A stretch of DNA of 64,000 bases from Neptunomonas japonica JAMM 1380 (GTDB taxonomy: Bacteria > Pseudomonadota > Gammaproteobacteria > Pseudomonadales > Balneatricaceae): contig NZ_AP014546.1 of assembly GCF_016592555.1 (NCBI RefSeq), positions 1-64,000 on the forward strand, given 5' to 3'. Positions within the stretch are counted from its first letter, which is position 1. The number at the start of each line of letters is the position of its first letter. Made by a program: the position numbers and the translations under genes. Below are positions 33,130 to 42,096 of the stretch, one piece after another. Under the pieces are notes generated by a model. It saw only the letters and a program-made list of their open reading frames with translations. It ran no database searches and had not been told where the DNA came from.

Positions 33130-33525
33130 TAGGTATCCCCTCTCAATAACAGGTAAAGACAGTATATTGAGTAAGGCTTTTCTTAGGCTGTTCTACAAAA
33201 GCACCGGTTCTATAGGACTAAAGTACCTGAATTGGCCACCGGCTTAAGAGATGTCCTAGATATGCCGTATGGCGGTACTTGGCGGCGATAAAATTGCGCC
33301 ACTAAATAGAGAAATTGCGTCATTCTCGTGAAGTTTTGCAGAAATCTATTAAAGAGTAGACTAAAGTTTGATGCGCACCTTTTCAGGGCATATCATACTG
33401 AAAACAGCTAGATCTGATAATTTAAGCGTTATGATTTTTCATTGATCCCATTTTATCCCGATAAGCAAACAGTGGAGCTCACACTAAATGGACAGCGAGA
33501 TAGCTAATAAAAAAATAATAAAACC
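33130..33525. other. Divergent intergenic region upstream of cytochrome c and gdhB
   Basis: This stretch of about 395 bp has no gene of normal size. It carries two copies of AAATTGCG(C/T)CA (33291-33301 and 33312-33322), 21 bp apart in the same orientation, a possible regulator site. It also has a short ATG-started leader frame (33488-33529) that overlaps the TTG start of the glutamate dehydrogenase gene and contains an A7 run. Confidence 0.6.
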
Positions 33526-33529
33526 TTGA
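33488..33529 (+). promoter_or_regulatory. Short leader frame with A7 run overlapping the gdhB start
   Basis: An ATG at 33488 is preceded by GGAG (33474-33477) and opens a 13-codon frame, MDSEIANKKIIKP-stop. It ends in a TGA (33527-33529) that overlaps the TTG used for gdhB. The frame contains seven consecutive A (33509-33515). One extra A there, or a -1 slip, would join this ATG to the dehydrogenase frame. It may be a slippage site, a coupling leader peptide or a homopolymer sequencing error. Confidence 0.35.
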
Positions 33530-36500
33530 TCAAATTAAAGGAATTGCTCCAAAAAAGACTAGGTGGCGATCAAGCCCCAAAAGTTGAGCAGTTTGCTGAT
33601 CAGTTTTTCACTTACGCCCCTGAAGACGAAATTGCGCAACGACCGATAGAAGCTATTTATGGCGCTACTCTGTCTTCTTGGTCTTTCCTAAAACAGTTTG
33701 ATGCCTCGTGTTCTAAAATTCAGGTGTTTAACCCTGACTTAGAACAGCATGGTTGGCATAGTAACCATACTGTTGTACAAATTCTGACCGTAGACTCCCC
33801 TTTTATTGTTGATTCAGTTCGTATGGAGTTGAATCGACAAGGTATAGGGATCCATGTGATTCAGAATGTTGTCTTATGGGTAGATCGTGAAGGCGAGGCT
33901 CTCAATGCGTTAACCAGTAACGGCGAGGGTGTTTCTGAGTCGTACATTTATCTAGAAGTTGATCGTCACACTGAACCAGAATTACTTAAAGACTTGCAAT
34001 CAGAACTGATGCTTGCAATGTCTGCAGTATCTGTTTCTGTTAATGATTTCATTTCTATGAAAGACCGTGCCGCAGGATGCGCAACAGCATTGTCCGCAGC
34101 AGGCCATGAACAAGAGAATGCATTTACTGAATGGTTAATGGATGATCACTTTACTTTTTTAGCAAGCGATCAGGTTGAGTTTAACGGCACCGAAATGCTG
34201 GTGAAAAAGAATTCAGCACTAGGTCTGTTAACGCTACCTGAGTTGGTGCACCTGGGAAATACTGAGCGCTCTGAATTACCTTTGCGTGTTGAGCGTCACT
34301 GCGAGCGCTCCAGAGTACATCGCCCTGCGTATTTAGATTTAGTCATTATTAGTCACTTTAATGAAAAGAACGAATGTGTTGGTGCAACGCGCTTTCTTGG
34401 TTTGTATACCTCACCTGTTTATCGTGAAAGACCTAAGCGCATACCAATGATTCGCCAGAAAGTAGAGCGCGTATTGGCACACTCTGGCTTTAACCCTCAC
34501 GGCCATAGTGGCAAGTCTCTAGAGCAAGTATTGATTGATCTTCCACGTGACGAGCTATTTTTAGCATCAGAAGAAGAGCTGTATCAGATAGCGCTTAAGA
34601 TTTTCTATTTGCAAGAAAGGCGACGTGCCTGTTTGTTGGTACGTGAAGATAAGAGTGGTCAGTTCTTTTCATGCTTGTATTACGCACCACGTGATCTCTT
34701 TAGTACGGCACTGCGTTTGAATGTGCAGCACTTGCTAGAGAAAGTGTTTAATGCGCAGGATATTGAGTTTACCAACTCATTTAGTGAGTCAGTGTTGGCC
34801 CGTACACATTTTGTATTGCGTGTTAAGCCGGGCCAAGAAGCACCTGATCTTGAGCAGCTCGAAGCAGAAGTTCAAGAGTTGTCACGTTCATGGAACGATG
34901 ACCTACAGAGCGCACTGATTGAAGCCTGTGGTGAAGAGCAAGGTACAACGCGCAGTAACCTGTATCGCGAGTCATTTCCTGTTGCCTATCGCGAACATTT
35001 TACGACGCTACATGCGGTACACGATATTGAAAAGATGGAACAGCTGGCTAAGCAGCCTCTAAGCATGAGTTTCTATCGCCTCCTTGAACAATCTCAGTCT
35101 GTATTGCGTTTTAAGTTATTTACTGAAGAAGAGCCGCTAATTCTATCTGACGTTATTCCTGTGTTAGAAAACTTAGGTTTACGCGTGGTGGGTGAGCACC
35201 CTTATGTCGTGAGCTGTGTGAACGGAAAAACCTATTGGATTCATGATTTCTCGTTATCACACCGTGGTGGCTCAGAGCCGATTGAATTAGATGAAGTTAA
35301 AGATATTTTCCAGCAATCTTATGCTGCTATTTGGCAGGGGTTGGCTGATAATGATGAATTTAACCGTTTAGTACTGGGCGCAGGTTTAAATTGGCGTGAA
35401 GTAGCGATGTTACGTGCTTATGCTCGTTACAATCAGCAGATCCGCTTTGGCTTTAGTCAGGCTTATATTGCTGAAACCTTGACGCGTCATACACAGGTTA
35501 GCCGTTTGCTGGTGGCTCTGTTCCGTGCACGTTTTGATCCAACTCGCCAGACTAAGGGTAAAGTACAAGCATTAGTCGGGCGTATTGAAAGCAGTATCCT
35601 TGATGCCTTGGATAAGGTTGATAACCTTAACGATGACAAAATTCTGAGACGTTTCCTGGAGCTGATCAAAGCGACGTTACGTACTAACTTTTTTCAGCTC
35701 AACGAGAACAATGAGCCTAAAGAATATCAATCCTTTAAGCTCGATCCGCATCTGATAGCGGATATACCTAAACCGTTACCCATGTTCGAAATGTTTGTCT
35801 ACTCACCTCGTGTAGAGGGTGTACATCTACGTGGTGGTAAGGTTGCTCGTGGTGGCTTGCGTTGGTCAGACCGCCAGGAAGATTACCGTACTGAGGTTCT
35901 GGGTTTAGTTAAAGCTCAGCAAGTTAAAAATGCAGTCATTGTACCGGTGGGTGCAAAAGGTGGTTTTGTTGCTAAATGTCTACCGCAAGGTGGCACACGT
36001 GATGAAATACTGGCTGAAGGCATTGCCAGCTATAAAATCTTTATTCGTGGTTTACTTGATGTGGCTGATAACTTACAAAATGGCGAAGTTATCCCTCCTG
36101 TAAATGTGGTCCGCCATGATGAAGATGATCCTTACTTGGTGGTCGCCGCTGATAAAGGCACAGCTACATTCTCTGATATTGCCAATGAGATTGCCGAGAC
36201 CTACGGCTTCTGGATGGGCGATGCATTCGCTTCGGGCGGAAGCCAAGGATATGACCATAAAGGCATGGGAATTACCGCCAAGGGCGCTTGGGAGTCCGTT
36301 AAACTACATTTTCGCGAAATGGGTATCAACACCCAAACAGACCCATTCACCGTTATCGCTGTGGGTGACATGGCAGGCGATGTGTTTGGTAATGGCATGT
36401 TGTTGTCGGATAAAATCCGCTTAGTGGCCGCATTTAACCATATGCATATCTTTATCGACCCAACGCCTGACGAAGCCAGTAGCTTTGTAGAACGCCAGCG

Positions 36501-38250
36501 CATGTTTGCATTGCCGCGTTCTGGCTGGGAAGACTATAACACCACACTAATTTCTAAAGGTGGTGGTGTTTTCCTACGCTCGGCTAAATCGATTACGTTG
36601 ACACCCGAGATGAAGAAGCACTTCGATATTAAAGAAGACAAGCTTTCGCCGAATGATTTGATCTCAGCATTACTGAAAGCACCTATCGATCTTTTCTGGA
36701 ACGGTGGTATTGGTACTTATGTGAAATCCAGTCAAGAAAGTCATTCAGATGTGGGAGATAAGGCGAATGACTCATTACGTGTAAACGGTAATGAACTGCG
36801 CTGTAAAGTACTCGGTGAAGGCGGTAACTTAGGCTTTACTCAATTAGGGCGTATTGAGTTCTGTCACAATGGCGGCGCTTGTAACACTGACTTTATCGAT
36901 AATGCCGGTGGGGTTGATTGCTCCGACCATGAAGTAAATATCAAGATCTTGCTTAATAAATGTATTGCCGATGGTGACTTAACAGTTAAACAGCGTAATG
37001 ATTTGTTGCGTGATATGACTGATGCTGTGGCGGTGCAAGTTCTGAAAAGTAATGACCGACAGGCAAGAGCACTCAGTTTAGCGCTTGAGCATGCCGGTAA
37101 ATCTCAGGATGAATATGTGCGTTTGATGGATCGCCTTGAAGATGAAGGTCGTTTGGATCGTGCTTTGGAATTCTTACCTGATAACGAAGCACTACAACAG
37201 CGCCAGCAGGCCAAATTGCAGCTCACTAGACCTGAACTGTCGGTGCTGATCTCCTATACCAAGGCGGAGCTTAAAGAACAGCTAACGCATAGTTGGATTA
37301 CTGACGACCCGTACGTCAAAAATGAGATTAAAGAAGCCTTTCCTGAGCAATTGGTTGAACGCTTCCCTGAGGCCGTGCAAGACCATCAGCTGAAGAAGGA
37401 GATCATTGCAACTCAGGTTGCTAATGCGATGGTGAACCATATGGGTATCACTTTCACCAACCGCATGATGGAAACCGCTGGCCAATCTGCCGATCAGGTA
37501 GCAGTTGCTTATCTGGTAGCGCGAGATGTGTTCGAGCTACGTGAGATCTGGGAACAGATTGAAGCATTAGATAACATAGTGCCAACAGGTGTGCAGCAGC
37601 GAATGATGGTTGACCTGTTGCGCTTGATGCGCCGTGCAAGCTATTGGTTGCTACGAAATGTCTGTAACCGAGGCTGCTTTAAAGTACAGGAAGTGATTAA
37701 TCGCTTTAAGCCAGCAGTCGCAGAGATCAGGTCGTCGTTTACTGAGCTACTTTCAGGAGACTTGAAAACGCATTGGTTAGGTCAGTGCCAGAAGCTCATT
37801 GATGTAGGTATTCCTGAAGACCTTGCAGCGCGTATTACCTGTGCTGAGCGTTTGTATGCGGCACTGGCTATCAGTGACGTGTCTGATGAGGTTAACCAAC
37901 CGATTCTCAACACCGCCGAAGTCGACTTCTGGTTGGGTGAACGCTTGCAGCTGGATTGGGTGAGTGAACGTATTCGCCAAATTGAGCCTGAAAACCATTG
38001 GCAGTTGTTGGCGAGGGAGGGATTTAATGAAGACCTGAACACGCAGCAAAGCCGCCTGACACGCTCTGTATTAATAAGTGATAGTGAGTTAAGTGGGCAA
38101 GCACTAGCGCAAAGTTGGCTTGAGAAAAACGAGCCAGGCTTGAAGCGTTGGGAGCGTGTATTAGGGGAGCTACGCTCTACCACTGATGCCGATAGTGCGA
38201 CCTTTACGGTCGTTATTCGCGAACTAACAGAGCTGTCTAAAAAGCTATAA
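33526..38250 (+). CDS. gdhB: NAD-specific glutamate dehydrogenase, large (GDH-180) type
   Basis: This giant NAD+-dependent dehydrogenase oxidatively deaminates L-glutamate to 2-oxoglutarate and ammonia, a catabolic role. The 1574-aa length fits the about 180-kDa class of Pseudomonas and Streptomyces. N-terminal ACT-like sensory segments cover about residues 1-600. The catalytic core begins near residue 765 with KVARGGLRWSDRQEDYRTEVLGL and VPVGAKGGFV. VVAADKGTATFSDIAN and GDMAGDVFGNGM follow. A stop codon 15 bp upstream leaves TTG at 33526 as the only close start in frame. It lacks a clear ribosome site, so the N-terminus is uncertain (see leader frame at 33488). A terminator follows. Confidence 0.94.
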   Translation: MIKLKELLQKRLGGDQAPKVEQFADQFFTYAPEDEIAQRPIEAIYGATLSSWSFLKQFDASCSKIQVFNPDLEQHGWHSNHTVVQILTVDSPFIVDSVRMELNRQGIGIHVIQNVVLWVDREGEALNALTSNGEGVSESYIYLEVDRHTEPELLKDLQSELMLAMSAVSVSVNDFISMKDRAAGCATALSAAGHEQENAFTEWLMDDHFTFLASDQVEFNGTEMLVKKNSALGLLTLPELVHLGNTERSELPLRVERHCERSRVHRPAYLDLVIISHFNEKNECVGATRFLGLYTSPVYRERPKRIPMIRQKVERVLAHSGFNPHGHSGKSLEQVLIDLPRDELFLASEEELYQIALKIFYLQERRRACLLVREDKSGQFFSCLYYAPRDLFSTALRLNVQHLLEKVFNAQDIEFTNSFSESVLARTHFVLRVKPGQEAPDLEQLEAEVQELSRSWNDDLQSALIEACGEEQGTTRSNLYRESFPVAYREHFTTLHAVHDIEKMEQLAKQPLSMSFYRLLEQSQSVLRFKLFTEEEPLILSDVIPVLENLGLRVVGEHPYVVSCVNGKTYWIHDFSLSHRGGSEPIELDEVKDIFQQSYAAIWQGLADNDEFNRLVLGAGLNWREVAMLRAYARYNQQIRFGFSQAYIAETLTRHTQVSRLLVALFRARFDPTRQTKGKVQALVGRIESSILDALDKVDNLNDDKILRRFLELIKATLRTNFFQLNENNEPKEYQSFKLDPHLIADIPKPLPMFEMFVYSPRVEGVHLRGGKVARGGLRWSDRQEDYRTEVLGLVKAQQVKNAVIVPVGAKGGFVAKCLPQGGTRDEILAEGIASYKIFIRGLLDVADNLQNGEVIPPVNVVRHDEDDPYLVVAADKGTATFSDIANEIAETYGFWMGDAFASGGSQGYDHKGMGITAKGAWESVKLHFREMGINTQTDPFTVIAVGDMAGDVFGNGMLLSDKIRLVAAFNHMHIFIDPTPDEASSFVERQRMFALPRSGWEDYNTTLISKGGGVFLRSAKSITLTPEMKKHFDIKEDKLSPNDLISALLKAPIDLFWNGGIGTYVKSSQESHSDVGDKANDSLRVNGNELRCKVLGEGGNLGFTQLGRIEFCHNGGACNTDFIDNAGGVDCSDHEVNIKILLNKCIADGDLTVKQRNDLLRDMTDAVAVQVLKSNDRQARALSLALEHAGKSQDEYVRLMDRLEDEGRLDRALEFLPDNEALQQRQQAKLQLTRPELSVLISYTKAELKEQLTHSWITDDPYVKNEIKEAFPEQLVERFPEAVQDHQLKKEIIATQVANAMVNHMGITFTNRMMETAGQSADQVAVAYLVARDVFELREIWEQIEALDNIVPTGVQQRMMVDLLRLMRRASYWLLRNVCNRGCFKVQEVINRFKPAVAEIRSSFTELLSGDLKTHWLGQCQKLIDVGIPEDLAARITCAERLYAALAISDVSDEVNQPILNTAEVDFWLGERLQLDWVSERIRQIEPENHWQLLAREGFNEDLNTQQSRLTRSVLISDSELSGQALAQSWLEKNEPGLKRWERVLGELRSTTDADSATFTVVIRELTELSKKL

Positions 38251-38269
38251 ATAATAGCTGAGCTATATT

Positions 38270-38307
38270 AAAGGGGGTTCTCATACAGCGTATGAGGCCC
38301 CTTTTTT
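38270..38307 (+). terminator. Rho-independent terminator after gdhB
   Basis: AAAGGGG and CCCCTTT form an outer stem and CTCATAC / GTATGAG an inner stem around AGC. Six T follow. Confidence 0.88.
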
Positions 38308-38427
38308 ATGGATGTTTTTTCTAATCGCGGTATTTGTGCGTTGCTTAAGCATTGTCTTGCTGAGGTAGGCTGCCGCATAAAGTGTGCTAATGTTAGTTAT
38401 GCGTTGGTATGTTTAATTTAAAAGGTA

Positions 38428-39315
38428 GTGGCTCTGGATATGGTTAGCGAAATTACTCAACAACTCTACTCCGATACACCCAGTGAAACGATTTACCACT
38501 ATACATCTTTCTCGGGTTTGTTAGGTATTGTGGGCAGTGGCTCGCTATGGGCCAGTGATATTCGCTACATGAATGACTCCGCTGAATTGAATCATATGGT
38601 GACCTTGATACGTGAAGAGGTGAACGAGCGTATTACCCTGGGCCACCCGAATCCTAAGTTACTAAACCAGTTTGAAGACTGGATAGCCCGGCGGGTGACA
38701 AACGGGCATATGTTGTTTGCTGGTTCGTTCAGAGCTAATGGTAATTTATTGAGCCAATGGAGAGGTTATAGCGAGCTAGGTAAAGGCGTTAGTATTGGTT
38801 TTGACCCTAGGCAAATACTCTCGTGCGCGTGTCAGCAGTCGTTTATGGTGGGTAAGTGCATCTATGATCGCCAACGTCAACGGGCCCTGATCCATCAAAT
38901 AGTAGACTTTGTGGAAGACCTTGCCGCGTTGTCGTGTGGTACGCATGGCTGTCGTGATGACTTAGTATTTGCCGAAGTGTTTGAACAAGTCGAGAGTGAT
39001 TTGCTACGTATTGCTGCGGTACTTAAACATCCTTCTTTTCAGGAGGAAGAGGAATGGCGCATTGTTTCACCGGTCATTACTGATTTTAAAGACCCGTCAG
39101 TGCATTATCGTGAAGGTACCTCAATGCTAGTACCCTTCTTTGAGTTTTCGCTGGTGGCCCCCTCTGAAGAAAAGCTGCAGATTCAGCATATTTTCTTGGG
39201 GCCTACTCCCAATATTAACCTCTCAATGAACTCTTTATCTATGTACTTGGCTAAGGAAGGAGTAGCGCCAAAGCGCGGAATTGGCTATTGTCAGATTCCC
39301 TATCGACAGCGCTAA
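38428..39315 (+). CDS. DUF2971 domain-containing protein
   Basis: This 295-aa cytosolic protein matches DUF2971. It has an N-terminal YHYTSFSGLLGIVGSGSLWASDIRYMNDSAEL and a middle FAGSFRANGNLLSQWRGYSELGKGVSIGFDP. A C-terminal EEEWRIV follows, then an acidic/hydrophobic region. The function is unknown; the family has scattered distribution and some members occur near defence or mobile genes. The GTG at 38428 has AAAGG three bases upstream, and an ATG at 38440 is the alternative. It lies between gdhB and an Lrp-type regulator, with no other link evident. Confidence 0.85.
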   Translation: MALDMVSEITQQLYSDTPSETIYHYTSFSGLLGIVGSGSLWASDIRYMNDSAELNHMVTLIREEVNERITLGHPNPKLLNQFEDWIARRVTNGHMLFAGSFRANGNLLSQWRGYSELGKGVSIGFDPRQILSCACQQSFMVGKCIYDRQRQRALIHQIVDFVEDLAALSCGTHGCRDDLVFAEVFEQVESDLLRIAAVLKHPSFQEEEEWRIVSPVITDFKDPSVHYREGTSMLVPFFEFSLVAPSEEKLQIQHIFLGPTPNINLSMNSLSMYLAKEGVAPKRGIGYCQIPYRQR

Positions 39316-39357
39316 TACCGCTGTTTTTAGTCGCTTTTAAGGAATGATTTTGTAGGT

Positions 39358-39801
39358 ATGATTGATAATATAAACCGCCGTATTTTGAAAGCATTGCAGC
39401 ATAACGCTCGTATCTCCTATGCAGAGCTTGGCAAGCAGGTCCACCTTTCAGCACCGGCAGTAGCTGAGCGCATCCGAAAATTAGAACAAGAAGGCGTTAT
39501 CAGCGGCTATTGCGTATCAGTGGATATGGATAAGTTGGGGCTTCCGGTTGTAGCGATTGTGCAGTGTAAAGTGTTTCGCGCGATGGAGCGCCAGTTTAAA
39601 GAGTTGCTGCTAACAATACCGGACATTATTGAGTGTTATAACACCACTGGAGAGCAAGCGTTCGTCATTAAAATGGCCACCGTATCAATGGCCAGATTAG
39701 ATGAAATATTGGAACTGTTTGGTGATATGAGTGACACCAACACCATGATGATTCTGTCAACACCTGTACATCGTACGCTGCCCGATACTTTTTTTGAGTA
39801 G
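39358..39801 (+). CDS. Lrp/AsnC family transcriptional regulator (second copy)
   Basis: This 147-aa feast/famine regulator has an HTH at residues 5-50 (INRRILKALQHNARISYAELGKQVHLSAPAVAERIRKLEQEGVI). Its RAM ligand-binding domain contains CYNTTGEQAFVIKMA. It lies 43 bp after the DUF2971 gene and may be co-transcribed with it. It is convergent with an EamA exporter at 39848, and Lrp-type regulators often control such exporters. The effector is unknown. Confidence 0.9.
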   Translation: MIDNINRRILKALQHNARISYAELGKQVHLSAPAVAERIRKLEQEGVISGYCVSVDMDKLGLPVVAIVQCKVFRAMERQFKELLLTIPDIIECYNTTGEQAFVIKMATVSMARLDEILELFGDMSDTNTMMILSTPVHRTLPDTFFE

Positions 39802-39847
39802 GCGTTTTGAATAAGTTTTTTGTAAAAGCTGATTCTGTTAGTTGTCT

Positions 39848-40738
39848 CTAGGTGGCACTTTGCTCAATGGTCACTTTGCTTTTACGCTGAGGCCACTGGC
39901 TAATTAGCATTCCCAATAGCATTAACCCACACCCTGTCAGCTGGTTATTAGTGAGCTGCTCGTTGAGGAGTAACCATCCTCCAATGACAGCAAAAACAGC
40001 CTCTGTGGATAAAATAAGCGCCGTGACACTGGGCTCCACTTGGCGCTGAGCAATGATCTGAAGTGTGAAGGCGATACCACTAGAGGCGACACCAGCATAA
40101 AGCAAAGGCAAAAGTGCCAGTTCAAACTGTGCAAGTGTGGGTTCTTCAAAAATAAGCATGGCGACAGTGGCTAAAACTGTTGCTACCAGAAACTGTACGA
40201 TCGTTAAGCTAATGGCATCTACTTTACTGCATAACCAGCCTAAAATAAGCACATGGGCTGTCCAGAACAGCGCTCCCACAAGCTCCAGAGCATCGCCTTT
40301 ATTGACTGTTAAATCATCAGATACTGACAGTGCAAAAAGTCCAGCAAGTGCGAGTAAAACCCCACACCACGTTTTCATATTAGTCGCATGCCCTAGCGCA
40401 ATACCTGCAATCGGAACCATAACAATATACATACCCGTAATAAAGCCGGCATTACCCGCGGTGGTGTATTGCAGCCCTATTTGCTGAAAACTAAACCCTG
40501 CAAACATGACTGTACCGGCGACTAAACCACCAATGAACAAGTCTTTGTTGAGCGTAAGTTTGTGCTTACCTAAAACGAGCCATAAAGGAACAAGAGAAAG
40601 CGCACCTAATAAAAATCGTGCAGCATTAAAGCTGTGTGGGCCAAGATGTTTCATTCCAGTGGTTTGTGCAACAAAGGCAAAACCCCAAATAGCGGCAACT
40701 AAAACGAGAAGTGCGTGAGATGGTTTCAGTGTGTTCAT
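39848..40738 (-). CDS. EamA/DMT superfamily transporter (second copy)
   Basis: This 296-aa inner-membrane protein has about ten hydrophobic segments and two EamA repeats. It starts LVLVAAIWGFAFVAQTTGMKHLGPHSFNAARFLLGALSLVP. The second repeat ends with SLVTALILSTEAVFAVIGGWLLLNEQL-type residues. It is presumably a metabolite exporter, with unknown substrate. I used the ATG at 40738 (MNTLKPSH); an earlier ATG at 40825 would add 29 residues that do not fit the family. It shows little similarity to the EamA protein at 14616 beyond the fold. Confidence 0.9.
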   Translation of the reverse strand: MNTLKPSHALLVLVAAIWGFAFVAQTTGMKHLGPHSFNAARFLLGALSLVPLWLVLGKHKLTLNKDLFIGGLVAGTVMFAGFSFQQIGLQYTTAGNAGFITGMYIVMVPIAGIALGHATNMKTWCGVLLALAGLFALSVSDDLTVNKGDALELVGALFWTAHVLILGWLCSKVDAISLTIVQFLVATVLATVAMLIFEEPTLAQFELALLPLLYAGVASSGIAFTLQIIAQRQVEPSVTALILSTEAVFAVIGGWLLLNEQLTNNQLTGCGLMLLGMLISQWPQRKSKVTIEQSAT

Positions 40739-40980
40739 ACATGTAGGGTCCAATAGAAGGTCTTGAATGGAGCTATTGTAAGGTGGGAATATACGTGGAA
40801 GGTAGAGACTAACTAACGAAAACAAAGCAACATGGTTTAATAAACAACGTTATTGGTTGTTTTTGCTTTGCTTTCGTAAGCCTGAGTGTTTTTTGACTGA
40901 TAAGTGTTAAAAATTCTAGCTTTATTGGTTCAAGCTAACGAGAAATACTTGCAACAGCGGTGGTCGTTAAGGCGCGCAGG

Positions 40981-42096
40981 TTAAACCTGCGCGATTATGG
41001 ATAGGTGGTTATCCCATTTGACCTTGAGTGTTGTTGGGATTGCAGTACGAGTCATTTTCTGACTATCCAATGTATACAAGCGTCCGGCTCCAGAGCTCAC
41101 TATAAACTCTCCGGCATGTTTAGTTTTGGCGATACCACAGCCATCGTTTACCTTAATGGCGGCATGAAACTGTTGTGTTTTAATATTCCACAGCGTAATC
41201 AAGTTACCTCGAGGTGCAGACACCGCTGCAAAATCACCTGTGCTATCAAAGCAAGCACTGCCGCAATACTGATTAAGGCGTCCATTGATGTGTGCTGGGA
41301 TCGCTAATGCTTGGATCGCTTCGCCTCGAGAATGCAGAGCGATAAGAGGCACTGAGTCGCCAGGGTTTCCTTGATACTGCATAGCGATAAGCACTTGGCC
41401 ATTGGGTGAAATATCAAGATGTCGAATGCTGGATTGGTGATATTGAGCAGGCAAATATACTTGCTCTAGTAACTTACCGCTGTGGATATCTACATAAGTT
41501 AATGAGGGCTGCATTGATTCTAGGTTGATCTTTTCACGGCCTTTGGTTTGTATGCCTCCATTAGCAATTACCATGGTTCTTTGGTCCGCAAAGAGGCGTA
41601 ACTCATGTGGACCAATACCGGCGGTGGAGTGATCCTTTGCTATTTTAAAATTTTGCTCGATATCACGAACAACTAAGCGTCCATCTTCGTGTGAGGGACT
41701 TTTTTCAGTGGTCAGTAGGTAGCGGCCATCGATAGTGATTTGAGCGTGCCCGTATAGGTGATAACCACGACTACAATTAAGACGTGCTACCAAGCTCCCT
41801 GTTTGATAATCGAAAATATCAATAGTGGTGCCGGGGCGGCGTGCTACCGCTAGTACCCATGGTTTAGTGGGATGGCTTACTATTTGGTGAGCACGGCTTG
41901 GTAATAAGTGTTTGGCAACCTCTTTGCCAAGACCATCAAATATGTTCAGGTAGAATAAGCCATCAGCGGCGTGGTTTGCTGAAGCAAAGCGCTGAGCAGG
42001 GAAGTTATCCACAACCGCTAGCGTTACGCGGCTGTGTAACAGAACGGGCGCGGCAGCAGCCCAACCAAGAAACGTGCGCCGATTAATCCCCGTCAC
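40981..42096 (-). CDS. DUF1513 family protein of the iron/imelysin locus
   Basis: This 371-aa exported protein is predicted to be a beta-propeller of the DUF1513 family. It has a Tat-like leader (INRRTFLGWAAAAPVLLHS). Repeated blade-like stretches follow, such as GYHLYGHAQITIDGRYLLTTEKSP, GIGPHELRLFADQ and SSIRHLDISPNGQVLIAMQYQG. The family is commonly encoded with imelysins and DUF1111 proteins under iron control. It starts with GTG inside the end of the upstream imelysin gene (14-bp overlap), so translation is coupled. It is the last gene of the Fur-controlled leftward operon. Confidence 0.88.
   Translation of the reverse strand: MTGINRRTFLGWAAAAPVLLHSRVTLAVVDNFPAQRFASANHAADGLFYLNIFDGLGKEVAKHLLPSRAHQIVSHPTKPWVLAVARRPGTTIDIFDYQTGSLVARLNCSRGYHLYGHAQITIDGRYLLTTEKSPSHEDGRLVVRDIEQNFKIAKDHSTAGIGPHELRLFADQRTMVIANGGIQTKGREKINLESMQPSLTYVDIHSGKLLEQVYLPAQYHQSSIRHLDISPNGQVLIAMQYQGNPGDSVPLIALHSRGEAIQALAIPAHINGRLNQYCGSACFDSTGDFAAVSAPRGNLITLWNIKTQQFHAAIKVNDGCGIAKTKHAGEFIVSSGAGRLYTLDSQKMTRTAIPTTLKVKWDNHLSIIAQV

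Noticed and set aside
37782..38183. Open frame of 133 codons opposite the gdhB 3' end
   Set aside because: It is antisense to conserved coding sequence with no supporting features.
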